Made by a program: the position numbers and the translations under genes. The notes beneath the pieces were generated by a model that ran no database searches, was not told the origin of the DNA, and saw nothing but the letters and a program-made list of their open reading frames with translations. Positions 19,301-26,716 of a stretch of DNA of 64,000 bases are shown here, piece after piece (positions within the stretch are counted from its first letter, which is position 1; every line of letters begins with the position of its first letter). Source of the DNA: Xanthobacter autotrophicus Py2 (GTDB lineage Bacteria > Pseudomonadota > Alphaproteobacteria > Rhizobiales > Xanthobacteraceae); NCBI GenBank assembly GCA_000017645.1, contig CP000781.1, positions 806,001-870,000 of the forward strand, given 5' to 3'.

Positions 19301-19548
19301 CGGGCGTACCGTTGGCGCTCGGAACCGGCACTGGTTCGGAGCTACGGCAGCCCCTCGGCTACGCGATGGTCGGTGGGCTGGTGCTTAGTCAGCTGCTCAC
19401 GCTGTACACGACACCAATTGTCTATCTCTATCTGGATCGTTTTCAGTCTTTCCTCAAAGGGAACGCAAGAGCAAGGCCTGAGATGGATAAGCCGATGTTC
19501 AAGAATTCGGAGGGAAACGTTTTCGTGCTGGTTGAAGACAAGAAGTGA
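16384..19548 (+). CDS. RND efflux permease (MdtB/MdtC-like)
   Basis: The 1054-residue length, 12 expected membrane helices with two large periplasmic loops, and motifs such as RRPVAITLLMAALALVG, LPQVDFPTIQVTATL, FVVDDAIVVVENIYRH (with the proton-relay DD in helix 4) and GIVKKNGIMLVDFAI identify an inner-membrane RND pump of the multidrug type. It starts with GTG inside the adaptor's last codons. The pair should expel drugs or toxic organic compounds; the actual substrate cannot be read from the sequence. Intact, with no frameshift. Confidence 0.92.
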   Translation: MNLSDLSIRRPVAITLLMAALALVGMTSFFLLPVAPLPQVDFPTIQVTATLAGASAETMASSVATPLERQIGQIAGVTQMTSFSALGATSITIQFDLDRNIDAAAQDVQAAISAASRNLPESMTSPPTYRKLNPAEAPILILSVSSETLPLTAVSEYADNFLAQQISQVQGVAQVSIGGEQKPSIRVQLDPGKLAARGLTFEEVRGALVNTTTNAPKGSLTTPKASFAFVANDQITEAEQFEDAIIAYRDGAPVRVRDVGRAVSAASDRNTAAHYNNVQGILLSVNKQPGANVIETVDQIKAQLPKLTANLPPAITVETVLDRTVTIRASVHEVEFTLVLTVALVVLVVLLFLRNVWATLIASITVVLALIGSFAAMYLLGFSLNNVSLMALTIAIGFVVDDAIVVVENIYRHMEEGQSPFEAALAGSRDIAFTIVSISVSLVAVFIPLLLMGGIVGRLFREFALTVTASILVSVIVSLTLVPMLCSRFMWPNTGQHRRLYCAIESVLDGILSGYRYTLDIVLRHQATTLAVFFATMALTVVLAIQIPKGFFPTQDTGLIGGVAETAQGASSEEMQRLMKVLAEVVLRDPDVAGVSATTASTGGNGNAQTANTARFTIVLKPREERTQTASQIINRLRPQLAKVQGANLSMQPIQDITVGGRSSRGSFQYTLQSVDVGELTTWSQRILDKMRTLPQIADVATDLLANAPQIQVQINRDQAARFGISPQLINDTLNDTFGQRQITQYFTQLNTYPIILELLPELQTDFSSLQRIYLKSPLTGAAVPLSALVTFDTTRVGPLSVTHQGQFPSVTLSFNLAPGVALGQAVDAIRQSALDIGMPGAVTGTFQGNAQAFQDSLSSTPILIIAALVVVYIVLGILYESFVHPLTILSTLPSAGIGALLALQFGHMDLSVIGIIALILLIGIVKKNGIMLVDFAIVAERDRHLPPVVAIREACLLRFRPILMTTAAALLAGVPLALGTGTGSELRQPLGYAMVGGLVLSQLLTLYTTPIVYLYLDRFQSFLKGNARARPEMDKPMFKNSEGNVFVLVEDKK

Positions 19549-19666
19549 CGTTTCGAGCAATCATGGCAATCAAAGGCACTCGCGCGAATGAGCGGCGAAT
19601 CGAGTGCGGCACGCTGCCAAGCCGCAGGAATGGCACAGGCGCCCCTTCGGCGCCGAATAGCTCTGT

Positions 19667-19750
19667 ATGCTCAACGTCGACGATGTCGATGCGGCGTTCA
19701 AGCGCGTGCTCGATGCTGGCGCGCAGGTCAAGCTGCCTGTCTCGCGTTGA
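19667..19750 (+). pseudogene. VOC/PhnB-like remnant
   Basis: The frame MLNVDDVDAAFKRVLDAGAQ, then VKLPVSR and a stop, matches the internal repeat of VOC (glyoxalase/PhnB-like) proteins. The rest of the domain is absent or out of frame, so it is a fragment left between the pump and the second LysR gene. Confidence 0.55.
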
Positions 19751-19821
19751 TGCCCGCTTGGGCTGCGGGAGTTCTGTTTGCCAACCGAGCAGCGGGCGGC
19801 AGATAACATCGCGACCGTGAC

Positions 19822-20766
19822 ATGCGCGTCCGAGACCTCGGAATGTTACCGGTTGAGCTCAAGCATCTCCGCTATGCCGATGCGGCGTCGCAGCACGGCA
19901 GCTTCCGCAAGGCGGCCGACGCACTTGGGCTCAAGCAATCAAATCTCAGCCGCAGAATCCGAACTCTTGAGGAGTGCCTCGGCTACCGATTGTTCGAACG
20001 GACCAATGGGGGCGTACAGCCGACACCTATGGGGCGCGACTTTCTTCAAGGCGCACGGCGCGTTCTCGATGATGTCCAAGCGATTGTGGATGCCGCAGAT
20101 GCAGTGGCGCGGGGCGCGGCCGGACAACTTCGGCTCGGGTTCTATACATCGCTCTCGGCCGGGAATCTGCGCAGCACGCTGCTCGACTATGCACGCCGTT
20201 TTCCGCAAGTGCGCATCAGCGTGGTTGAGGACGAGCGATGTCGTTTGTGCGCCGGCCTGCGAAACGGGAAAATCGACATTGCGATCGTCACTGGTGAGCC
20301 GACTGCCGAAGGTGGCACGTCGATGGCGCTTTGGAGCGAACGGATCCTGATCGCACTTCCGGAAGCCCATGAACTTGCGGCCAAAGAGGTCCTCAATTGG
20401 GGCGACTTGAAGCGCGAACGCTTCGTGCTGAGCACGCGCGACCCCGGCCCCGAGATCGAATCCATCCTGATCGCGAAGCTGGTTACACCGGGAGAGTCAC
20501 TCAACATCGATCATCACGATGTCAACGCGGAGAGCCTGAAGAGCCTGGTCAGTGCGGGACACGGCATCACCGTGGTCTGCGAGTCCTGCATGGGGTCTGT
20601 CCCGCCTGGGATGGTGTTCCGCGAGACACGGGACGGCAATGGATCGACGCGTGTTGGCTTTTGTGCCTATTGGATGCCAGGCAACGAGAACCCGGCGCTG
20701 CGGAATTTCATTCAGTTGCTGGAAGAGCGCTGCCCACCGTTGGGTGTGCGGCTGAACGGCGTTTAG
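19822..20766 (+). CDS. LysR-family regulator
   Basis: A LysR-type regulator of 314 residues (307 if the second ATG at 19843 is used, giving the more typical MLPVELKHLRYADAASQHGS). The HTH reads RKAADALGLKQSNLSRRIRTLEE; the remainder is the substrate-binding domain. No convincing ribosome site decides between the starts. It is downstream of and in the same direction as the efflux genes, after a decayed VOC gene. A second regulator of the cargo is possible; its target is unknown. It contains a cluster of Cys (CRLCAGL, VCESC), unusual for the family. Confidence 0.85.
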   Translation: MRVRDLGMLPVELKHLRYADAASQHGSFRKAADALGLKQSNLSRRIRTLEECLGYRLFERTNGGVQPTPMGRDFLQGARRVLDDVQAIVDAADAVARGAAGQLRLGFYTSLSAGNLRSTLLDYARRFPQVRISVVEDERCRLCAGLRNGKIDIAIVTGEPTAEGGTSMALWSERILIALPEAHELAAKEVLNWGDLKRERFVLSTRDPGPEIESILIAKLVTPGESLNIDHHDVNAESLKSLVSAGHGITVVCESCMGSVPPGMVFRETRDGNGSTRVGFCAYWMPGNENPALRNFIQLLEERCPPLGVRLNGV

Positions 20767-21144
20767 CGGATCGCGCAGGTGGTAGCGAAAGACACATGTA
20801 TCGCTTCAATTGCGTGCTTGTGCATGAAATCCTGCGCTCGTTATAGGCGTTATGTCCCTGCGTGACTGGCGGCAGGGCAACGCAGGATTCTCTCGCCGCG
20901 GGCCTGGGCGTCCCTCAAGCATGAAAACGCCCAACATTAAAGAGCGACCCACAACCTGATCGATGGCCATGAGCTGCTCTATCATGGCAACCTGGGGCTG
21001 GACGAATATGGACCCCTCATGGCCGCACGGGGCTTTGAGGTTGTGTGGCGCATCAGCTCGATGATCCCTGCGATGCGGCGAGCATATTGCCGGCGCAAAG
21101 GCGGCGGATGCTCTCCAGCGCTGCTGTGCGCCGCTGCCATCGGC
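20767..21144. other. Gene-poor junction between cargo and trb operon
   Basis: One frame (about 20960-21150) reads LIDGHELLYHGNLGLDEYGP, MAARGFEVVWRISSM, which looks like decayed coding sequence, but I cannot assign a family and it has no start or ribosome site. I see no terminator or attachment repeat. It probably marks the right edge of the inserted cargo. Confidence 0.4.
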
Positions 21145-21375
21145 CTATGAACTACCGCTACTCACCGTGCGCTTCGCCTTGAGGAATCCCCGGTCGGTGG
21201 CCATGAAACGCGCGACCATCGGTGCGACTAGCTTAGCGGGCTCGATAGCTTGCCCGCTCTCGCGGCCGAGAATTTCCGCATAGGCGAGGAGATCGCGGTG
21301 AAGGGCGGCGGGCAGTTCCACCGAGATCTTCACCGGCTTGTCGTCTTCGATCGCTCCGAGCTTTAGCTTGGCCAT
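21145..21375 (-). CDS. DUF2274 protein
   Basis: A 76-residue protein starting MAKLKLGAIEDDKPVKISVELP and AALHRDLLAYAEILGRESG. This is the DUF2274 family, found almost always just after trbI in trb-type elements. The VKISVELPAALHRDL segment looks like a ribbon-helix-helix, so DNA binding is possible. It starts three bases after the trbI stop and closes the trb operon. Confidence 0.85.
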   Translation of the reverse strand: MAKLKLGAIEDDKPVKISVELPAALHRDLLAYAEILGRESGQAIEPAKLVAPMVARFMATDRGFLKAKRTVSSGSS

Positions 21376-21378
21376 TGG

Positions 21379-22584
21379 CTAGCCTCCGTAGGGTTCGAGC
21401 ACCAAGTCCCGCGTGATGATCACGCGGACCGGGAAGCCGGGCCGGATGGTCAGCGTCGGCGCGACGTTGAGCTGCCGGCGGATGATCTGCTGGCCGGCAT
21501 CGTTGATGGTGTCCTGGCCGCCGTTGCGTATCGCCTGGATCAAGCGGTCGTCGTCATTGGTCGCGAGCTCAGCGCCGACGCTCAGCAGCGTCGAGAGGCC
21601 GGCCGCCTTTGCGAGATCCCACCAATGGTAGTCGACGCCGTCTTGCAAGCCCGCGTAGCCTTCAACGTCTGCGCCGGGCTGACGCTCGAGCACAATGGAG
21701 CGTCCGTTCGGGAAGATCAGCCGGTTCCAGATCAGCAGCACGCGGCTCTGACCGAACTGAACGCTGTTGTTGTATTGCCCGATTACGCGTGTGCCTTGGG
21801 GCACTAGAAGAATGCGGCCTGTCGGGCTGTCGTAGATATTCTCCGTCACTTGCGCCGTGATCTGGCCCGGGAGATCCGAGTGGATGCCAGTAAGGAGCGC
21901 TGCTGCGATCACCGCACCTGCCTGAAGGATGTAAGGCGACGCCGGTGCGGCGACGCGATCGGGTGCGACGGTGCGCCGATCGGCGGCCGCATTGAGGAAT
22001 GCGAGCTGGCGATCCTGGGGCGATGGGGTGGCGGGTGGTGGCGCGAGGCCGAGGCCAGTGAGGTCAGGCGCCGGCGGCGGCGCGATCGTCGCGGCGCCGG
22101 GGCCTGTCGAGGCCATGGGCCGGTTCTCGGAGCCGCTGAACAGCCTGCTGACCCGGGCGGTCTCTATTTCTTGCAGCCGGCGCTGCTCCTCCGCGCTGAT
22201 GCCGGGGTTGGGCTGGTTCGGCAGTGGCTGGCCACGACTTTGCGCGCCCAGGATGGGTCGCCCGAGGTCGCCCGGGAGCGGCGGACCGAGCTGGGGAATT
22301 CCGCTGTAATCGCGTGGCAATCCGGCCAGGCCATCGGCGGTCGACCGATTGTCGGTCGAGTAAAGTTCGTCCGCCGGTCTTCCCGCGTCGCGGGTTTGGA
22401 GCGCATAGACTAAGGCGCCGCCGATGCCGACGCTCGCCACGAGTCCGATGCCAGCGAGCACGTTACGCGAGAGCCGCGTGACACGCGGCGCCTCACCACG
22501 GAGCCGCATCGGGTCGGCCGCGTTGCCGGCCGACCCGGTCAGCGGCGCATCGTCTTCCTCTTTCCGGGGTTCAGGATCGCTCAC
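21379..22584 (-). CDS. trbI: Conjugal transfer protein TrbI (VirB10-like)
   Basis: A 401-residue VirB10-type protein: cytoplasmic acidic N terminus, one membrane helix (RNVLAGIGLVASVGIGGALVY), Pro-rich periplasmic linker, and a C-terminal core with LQAGAVIAAALLTGIHSDLPG, QVTENIYDSPTGRILLVPQGTRVIG and the final VIITRDLVLEPY. It spans the envelope as part of the core complex of the mating-pair type IV secretion apparatus, together with TrbG and TrbF. Overlaps trbG by four bases. Confidence 0.93.
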   Translation of the reverse strand: MSDPEPRKEEDDAPLTGSAGNAADPMRLRGEAPRVTRLSRNVLAGIGLVASVGIGGALVYALQTRDAGRPADELYSTDNRSTADGLAGLPRDYSGIPQLGPPLPGDLGRPILGAQSRGQPLPNQPNPGISAEEQRRLQEIETARVSRLFSGSENRPMASTGPGAATIAPPPAPDLTGLGLAPPPATPSPQDRQLAFLNAAADRRTVAPDRVAAPASPYILQAGAVIAAALLTGIHSDLPGQITAQVTENIYDSPTGRILLVPQGTRVIGQYNNSVQFGQSRVLLIWNRLIFPNGRSIVLERQPGADVEGYAGLQDGVDYHWWDLAKAAGLSTLLSVGAELATNDDDRLIQAIRNGGQDTINDAGQQIIRRQLNVAPTLTIRPGFPVRVIITRDLVLEPYGG

Positions 22585-23606
22585 GACGTCGGCCTCCCGT
22601 CAGTGCGAACGATGCGGACGCGCTTCTGGCGGTCGCCGGCGCCGAAACGCAGCTCGGCGGCTGCGAACAGCCGGTCGACGATCATGTAGTTGGCGCGGAC
22701 GCGGTAGTTCACGAGTTCGGAGGTGTTGCCCTCCGGACCGACGACGAACAGCGGCGGCATTTCGCCCTGACCGATGCCGCGCGGAAACTCGATGAAGACC
22801 TGGCGACCATCATCGTAGGCGCGCAGCGGTCGCCACGGCGCACGGTCACCCTCGATGGCGTAGCGGAAATTGATGTTGGCGAGGTCAACGCCGGTGGCGA
22901 CGGGACTGCTGGCCTCGGCCTGCGCGTTTTGGCGCCGCAGCGCGATAAGCTGATCCTGCGGATACCGCCAGGACACCGACGCCATATAGGTGCGCTCGGT
23001 CGAGCGCAGCTCCATGTGGTAGGTGCGCAGATTGGTGTTGATGATGAGATTCGTCATCAAGTCGGCGCGGGTCGGTTTCACCAGGATATGAACTTGCTGG
23101 GTCGCGCCCGAGCCGCTCAACGTGTCGCCGATGATCCAGCGAACCGTGTCGCCGGCGGCGACCGGGCCGGAGCCGACCAGTTGCTCGCCCGGCTGAAGAG
23201 CGATGTCAGTGATCTGGCCTACGGCGGTGTAGACCTGATAGAGCGCGCCGCCCGTATAGGGATACACTTGCATGGCGTTGATGAAGCCATCGCGGACCGG
23301 CTGCACGCGCGCGGCTGCGTTGGCCTGATTAACGCGCGCTGTCGGATCGGTAGGCTCCGGTGTGCCGCGGGACGGCTCGACGGGCTTCATCTGACCGGGG
23401 AGTGGCAGAGGTCGCGGCAGCTCGACCACGCGCACGGGAGCCGGAGGATTGGCGCTCAGCGCCGCTGGCACGGCGTCATCATAGGAGATCTCTGGCGGCC
23501 TGTTCGCCGTGGCGCAGCCGGCGAGCGCCGACGTGCACAGCAAGAGAATCGTAAATGTGGAAGTGCGAGAAGCCGGGTTTCCGGCTTTACGGAAAGACGG
23601 CTTCAT
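22581..23606 (-). CDS. trbG: Conjugal transfer protein TrbG (VirB9-like)
   Basis: A 341-residue protein with a lipoprotein-like signal (TFTILLLCTSALAGCATANRPP, lipobox LAGC), a Pro-rich linker, and the VirB9/CagX core: VYTAVGQITDIALQPGEQL, TRADLMTNLIINTNLRTYHME, ADRLFAAAELRFG. It forms the outer-membrane ring of the secretion channel with TrbI. The lipobox suggests it carries its own lipid anchor in place of a separate VirB7. Overlaps both neighbours by four bases. Confidence 0.92.
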   Translation of the reverse strand: MKPSFRKAGNPASRTSTFTILLLCTSALAGCATANRPPEISYDDAVPAALSANPPAPVRVVELPRPLPLPGQMKPVEPSRGTPEPTDPTARVNQANAAARVQPVRDGFINAMQVYPYTGGALYQVYTAVGQITDIALQPGEQLVGSGPVAAGDTVRWIIGDTLSGSGATQQVHILVKPTRADLMTNLIINTNLRTYHMELRSTERTYMASVSWRYPQDQLIALRRQNAQAEASSPVATGVDLANINFRYAIEGDRAPWRPLRAYDDGRQVFIEFPRGIGQGEMPPLFVVGPEGNTSELVNYRVRANYMIVDRLFAAAELRFGAGDRQKRVRIVRTDGRPTS

Positions 23607-24286
23607 TGCCCAAGCTCCCGTGACCAGTTGATGGCGTTGACGTAGATTCCAAGCGGGTTGGCGCGCAGCCGATCGGCGTTGCGCGGAACCTGCACGACGA
23701 TGGTGAGGATGGCGGTCCAGCGGGTCGTCTCGGCGAGCTGGCCGTTCTCGTACCGGCGCTCGACCCAGGCGACACGGAAACTGTCCGGCGATGCCCGGAT
23801 CACGCTGGAGACGTCGACCGCGATCTGTTGTCGGCCGACCTTCGTGAAGGGGTCATTGGATCGCGCATAGTCGTTCAGCGCCATCGCGCCGCGGTCGGTC
23901 GTGAAGTCGTAGGCGCGCAGCCAGTTCTGCCGGACGATGATGGCGTCGGCCGGAATCGAGCGGACCTGCTCGATGAAGCGCGCGAGATGAAAGGCGATCT
24001 GGGGATCGGTCGGACGATAGTCCGCGACGGCGGGCGCAACGGCCTGCGCCTGGCCGAGCCTGTCGACCTGCACCACCCACGGCACGATCGTGCCGCGCGC
24101 CGATTGCCAGACCAGCGCCGCCGCGAAGCTGGCGGACAGGAGCAGCGAACCGAACGCCATGAAGCGCCAATTCTTCGCCTGGACGCGCGCGGCGCCGATG
24201 CGCTCGTCCCAGACCTGAGCGGCGCGCTGGTACGGCGTCTCGGGTTCGGGCGCTTTGCCATAGTGGGTCGAGGGTCTTTTGAACAT
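23603..24286 (-). CDS. trbF: Conjugal transfer protein TrbF (VirB8-like)
   Basis: A 227-residue inner-membrane protein with a cytoplasmic N terminus (PYQRAAQVWDERIGAARVQA), a single membrane helix (FMAFGSLLLSASFAAALVWQ) and a periplasmic VirB8-type domain (RQNWLRAYDFTTDRGAMALNDY, VEVSS-like strand, RWTAILTIVVQVPRNADRLRANPLGIYV). It is the assembly scaffold of the type IV channel. Immediately after trbL (one-base overlap) and before trbG. Confidence 0.93.
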   Translation of the reverse strand: MFKRPSTHYGKAPEPETPYQRAAQVWDERIGAARVQAKNWRFMAFGSLLLSASFAAALVWQSARGTIVPWVVQVDRLGQAQAVAPAVADYRPTDPQIAFHLARFIEQVRSIPADAIIVRQNWLRAYDFTTDRGAMALNDYARSNDPFTKVGRQQIAVDVSSVIRASPDSFRVAWVERRYENGQLAETTRWTAILTIVVQVPRNADRLRANPLGIYVNAINWSRELGQ

Positions 24287-25638
24287 CAGCGGTCGCCTCC
24301 GGAGAGATTGATGGAAGAGCCGCCGCCGTGGCTGTCGCCGCTGCGCACGGCTTGGGCGGCCGCGGTCACACCGTGGCTCAGGGCTTGAGAGCGCTTCATG
24401 CGGCGGGCCCAGGCCGGCGGTCCGTCAGCAGCCTGCGATGGCGCAGCCTCGGACGCCGTGCCGCCGATCGAACCCATGGTCGATGTGCCGCCGGTAGCCG
24501 CGAACGCGGACTTGGCGCCATCGGAGAAGCTCGACTTCATGCCGTCTGCCGCCCGGAAGGCCGCGCGACGCAGCGGTGAGCCGGCGGCCGCGCCAGCGGC
24601 GCGAGCAACGCCACCGAGTCCGAACCCGACGGCGGACGCGCCCGACTGGCCGGCGGCACCGAGGCTGTAGGCCGTCGAGGCGCCACCGGCCAGGGCCGCC
24701 CCCCCTCGAGCGGCAGCGGCAGTTCCGGAAAGAGCAGCGGCACCGCCGCGCAGGGCCATTCCGCCAGCCGCGCCGGCCGCGACCAGAGCGCCGCCCGCCG
24801 CGAGCCCGGTTCCGACCGCCGCACCGGCGCCGAGCTGCGGACCGCCGGAGACAAGGCCGTTGGCGATGCCGGGGCCGAAGATTCCGAGGCCCAGCAGCGA
24901 GAGCGCGGCAAGCACGATCGCCATCGCCTGGTCGATCGTCGGTGTCTGGTTCGCGAAGCCGGCGGTGAACTGAGAGAACAACGTCGAGCCGATGCCGATG
25001 ATGACGGCGAGCACCAGAACCTTGATGCCGCTCGAGATGACGTTGCCGAGGACGCGTTCGGCCATGAACTCGGATTTGCCAAAGAGGCCGAAGGGGATCA
25101 GCACGAAGCCCGCCAGCGTCGTCAGCTTGAACTCGATCAGGGTGACGAAGAGCTGGACGGCGAGAATGAAGAAGGCGAGGAGCACCAGGGCCCAGGCGAA
25201 CAGCAGGCAGGCGATCTGGATGAAGTTCTCGAAGAAGGCGATCCAGCCCATCAGGTTGGAGATCGAATCGAGCAGCGGTCGGCCGGCATCGAGGCCGGTC
25301 TGCGCGACGCGGCCGGGGCGCATGAGATCTTCGACGGTGAAACCCGTGCCTGACGCCTTCAGGCCGAGCCCCGCGAAGCTCTCGAACACGATGCGCGCGA
25401 GGTTGTTCCAGTTGCCGATGATGTAGGCGAAGACGCCGACGAACAGGGTCTTCTTGACTAGGCGCGCCATGATGTCGTCGTCGGCGCCCCAGCTCCAAAA
25501 CAAAGCGGCCAACGTCACGTCGATGACGATCAGCGTGGTGGCGATGAACGCCACCTCGCCGCCGAGCAGGCCGAAGCCGCCGTCGATATAGCGGGTGAAG
25601 ACCTCGAGGAATTGGTCGATGACGCCGGTGCCGCCCAT
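24286..25638 (-). CDS. trbL: Conjugal transfer protein TrbL (VirB6-like)
   Basis: A 450-residue polytopic membrane protein; about six hydrophobic helices in the first 270 residues (VAFIATTLIVIDVTLAALFW, LLFAWALVLLAFFILAVQLF, LVLAVIIGIGSTLF), then a Gly/Ala-rich low-complexity C terminus of about 160 residues that is typical of TrbL. It forms part of the inner-membrane pore. Located between trbK-like and trbF in normal trb order. Confidence 0.92.
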   Translation of the reverse strand: MGGTGVIDQFLEVFTRYIDGGFGLLGGEVAFIATTLIVIDVTLAALFWSWGADDDIMARLVKKTLFVGVFAYIIGNWNNLARIVFESFAGLGLKASGTGFTVEDLMRPGRVAQTGLDAGRPLLDSISNLMGWIAFFENFIQIACLLFAWALVLLAFFILAVQLFVTLIEFKLTTLAGFVLIPFGLFGKSEFMAERVLGNVISSGIKVLVLAVIIGIGSTLFSQFTAGFANQTPTIDQAMAIVLAALSLLGLGIFGPGIANGLVSGGPQLGAGAAVGTGLAAGGALVAAGAAGGMALRGGAAALSGTAAAARGGAALAGGASTAYSLGAAGQSGASAVGFGLGGVARAAGAAAGSPLRRAAFRAADGMKSSFSDGAKSAFAATGGTSTMGSIGGTASEAAPSQAADGPPAWARRMKRSQALSHGVTAAAQAVRSGDSHGGGSSINLSGGDR

Positions 25639-25641
25639 GGT

Positions 25642-25932
25642 TCACCGCCCGTCCTGCGGCTGGGGCGATGCTGGCGCGGGCGTAACGCCAAGGAAGCGGT
25701 CGCGGGTTTCAGCCCAGGTGCGCAGGCATTCGGTATCGCGCGAAGCGGCCTCGCCGAGCAGTTGGCAGCGCCGCTGCGCCTGTCGCAGTGGATCGGCCGG
25801 GGTGACCTCAACTGGCCGCAGCACCTGGCCGGCCGGCTCTTCCTCTTTCCGGGTCATCTCGATCGCCGTGGCGGTGATGGCGACGGCGACGAAGACGATG
25901 GCGCCGAGGCGGGCTAAAAGCTTGCCATCCAT
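25642..25932 (-). CDS. Putative entry-exclusion protein TrbK-alt
   Basis: A 96-residue protein with one N-terminal membrane helix (LARLGAIVFVAVAITATAIEM) and a short periplasmic domain with two Cys (RRCQLLGEAASRDTECLRTWAETRDRFLG). Size, position between trbJ and trbL, and the RCxxLG...C.R.WAE pattern fit the TrbK-alt family, which blocks entry of a second copy of the same element. I chose MDGKLL as start because the longer frame overlaps the end of trbJ. Confidence 0.82.
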   Translation of the reverse strand: MDGKLLARLGAIVFVAVAITATAIEMTRKEEEPAGQVLRPVEVTPADPLRQAQRRCQLLGEAASRDTECLRTWAETRDRFLGVTPAPASPQPQDGR

Positions 25933-25954
25933 GACCTGATCCTCGCGAGGGGCC

Positions 25955-26716
25955 TTAGTTGCCATTCGGGAACATGCGGGCGTTGCCGGGCTGATAGGCG
26001 CTGCCGGGGGACAGGAAGCGGCGGCGCTGCTCGCGACCCTGTTCGGCAGCCGCAGCGCGCTCCGCTTCGGACAACGCTTGTGCCCGACCGTTCGCGGCGA
26101 CGACGGCCGTAAGATCGGCGAGCTGCTGGGCTTGGAGGGCGAGGAGCTGATTGCCGGCCTGCGACGCCTGCAAGGCGCCGGTTGCGCCCTGGCTTTGGCC
26201 GATGAGCGCCGACATCTCGGCGCGGTTGGTCTCGATGTTGCCGACGACGCCTGCCTGCACGCGCATGGCGTCCTGCAGACCGCCGACGGTGTTCTGCCAG
26301 CGCTCGCGCGCTTGCGCGACGAGCTGCTGGTCCGATGCCGAGAGCGACGCGTTTCCGTAGGTGGACGTGAACGCCTGGTCGATCTGCTGGACGTCGTAGG
26401 CGATGCGCTGCGCCTGGCCGAGGAGTTGTTGCGTCCGCTGCACGGACTGCTGCAGGCGCTGAAGCGAGGTGTAAGGCAGGCTCGCGAGATTGCGCGCCTG
26501 GTTGATCAGCATCGTTGCTTCATTCTGAAGCGAGGTGATCTGGTTGTTGATCTGCTCCAGGGCGCGAGCCGCGGAGAGAACATTCTGCACGTAGTTCGTC
26601 GGGTCGTAGACGATCCATTGCGCGGACGCGGGCTGGACCATCACTGACGACATCGTCACGGGGACAGAAAGGATCGACGCGGAAAGAAGCGCCGCGCATG
26701 AGCGACGGAAGATCAT
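25955..26716 (-). CDS. trbJ: Conjugal transfer protein TrbJ (VirB5-like)
   Basis: A 253-residue secreted protein with a signal peptide (ALLSASILSVPVTMSSVMVQPASA) and the TrbJ signature QWIVYDPTNYVQNVLSAARALEQINNQI, followed by long Gln-rich helices. It is the minor pilus-tip or adhesion component of the mating apparatus. Overlaps trbE by four bases at its start. The C terminus (SPGSAYQPGNARMFPNGN) is unstructured. Confidence 0.92.
   Translation of the reverse strand: MIFRRSCAALLSASILSVPVTMSSVMVQPASAQWIVYDPTNYVQNVLSAARALEQINNQITSLQNEATMLINQARNLASLPYTSLQRLQQSVQRTQQLLGQAQRIAYDVQQIDQAFTSTYGNASLSASDQQLVAQARERWQNTVGGLQDAMRVQAGVVGNIETNRAEMSALIGQSQGATGALQASQAGNQLLALQAQQLADLTAVVAANGRAQALSEAERAAAAEQGREQRRRFLSPGSAYQPGNARMFPNGN

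Noticed and set aside
22560..22585. TTTCCGGGGTT resembling the bipartite promoter motif
   Set aside because: One base longer, inside the trbI coding start, in the wrong direction for nearby genes, and no CGATYA follows at 13 bases.
25845..25866. CTTTCCGGGTC with CGATCG close by
   Set aside because: Lies inside the trbK-like gene, and the spacing to CGAT is only a few bases in place of 13, so it is not a fourth site.
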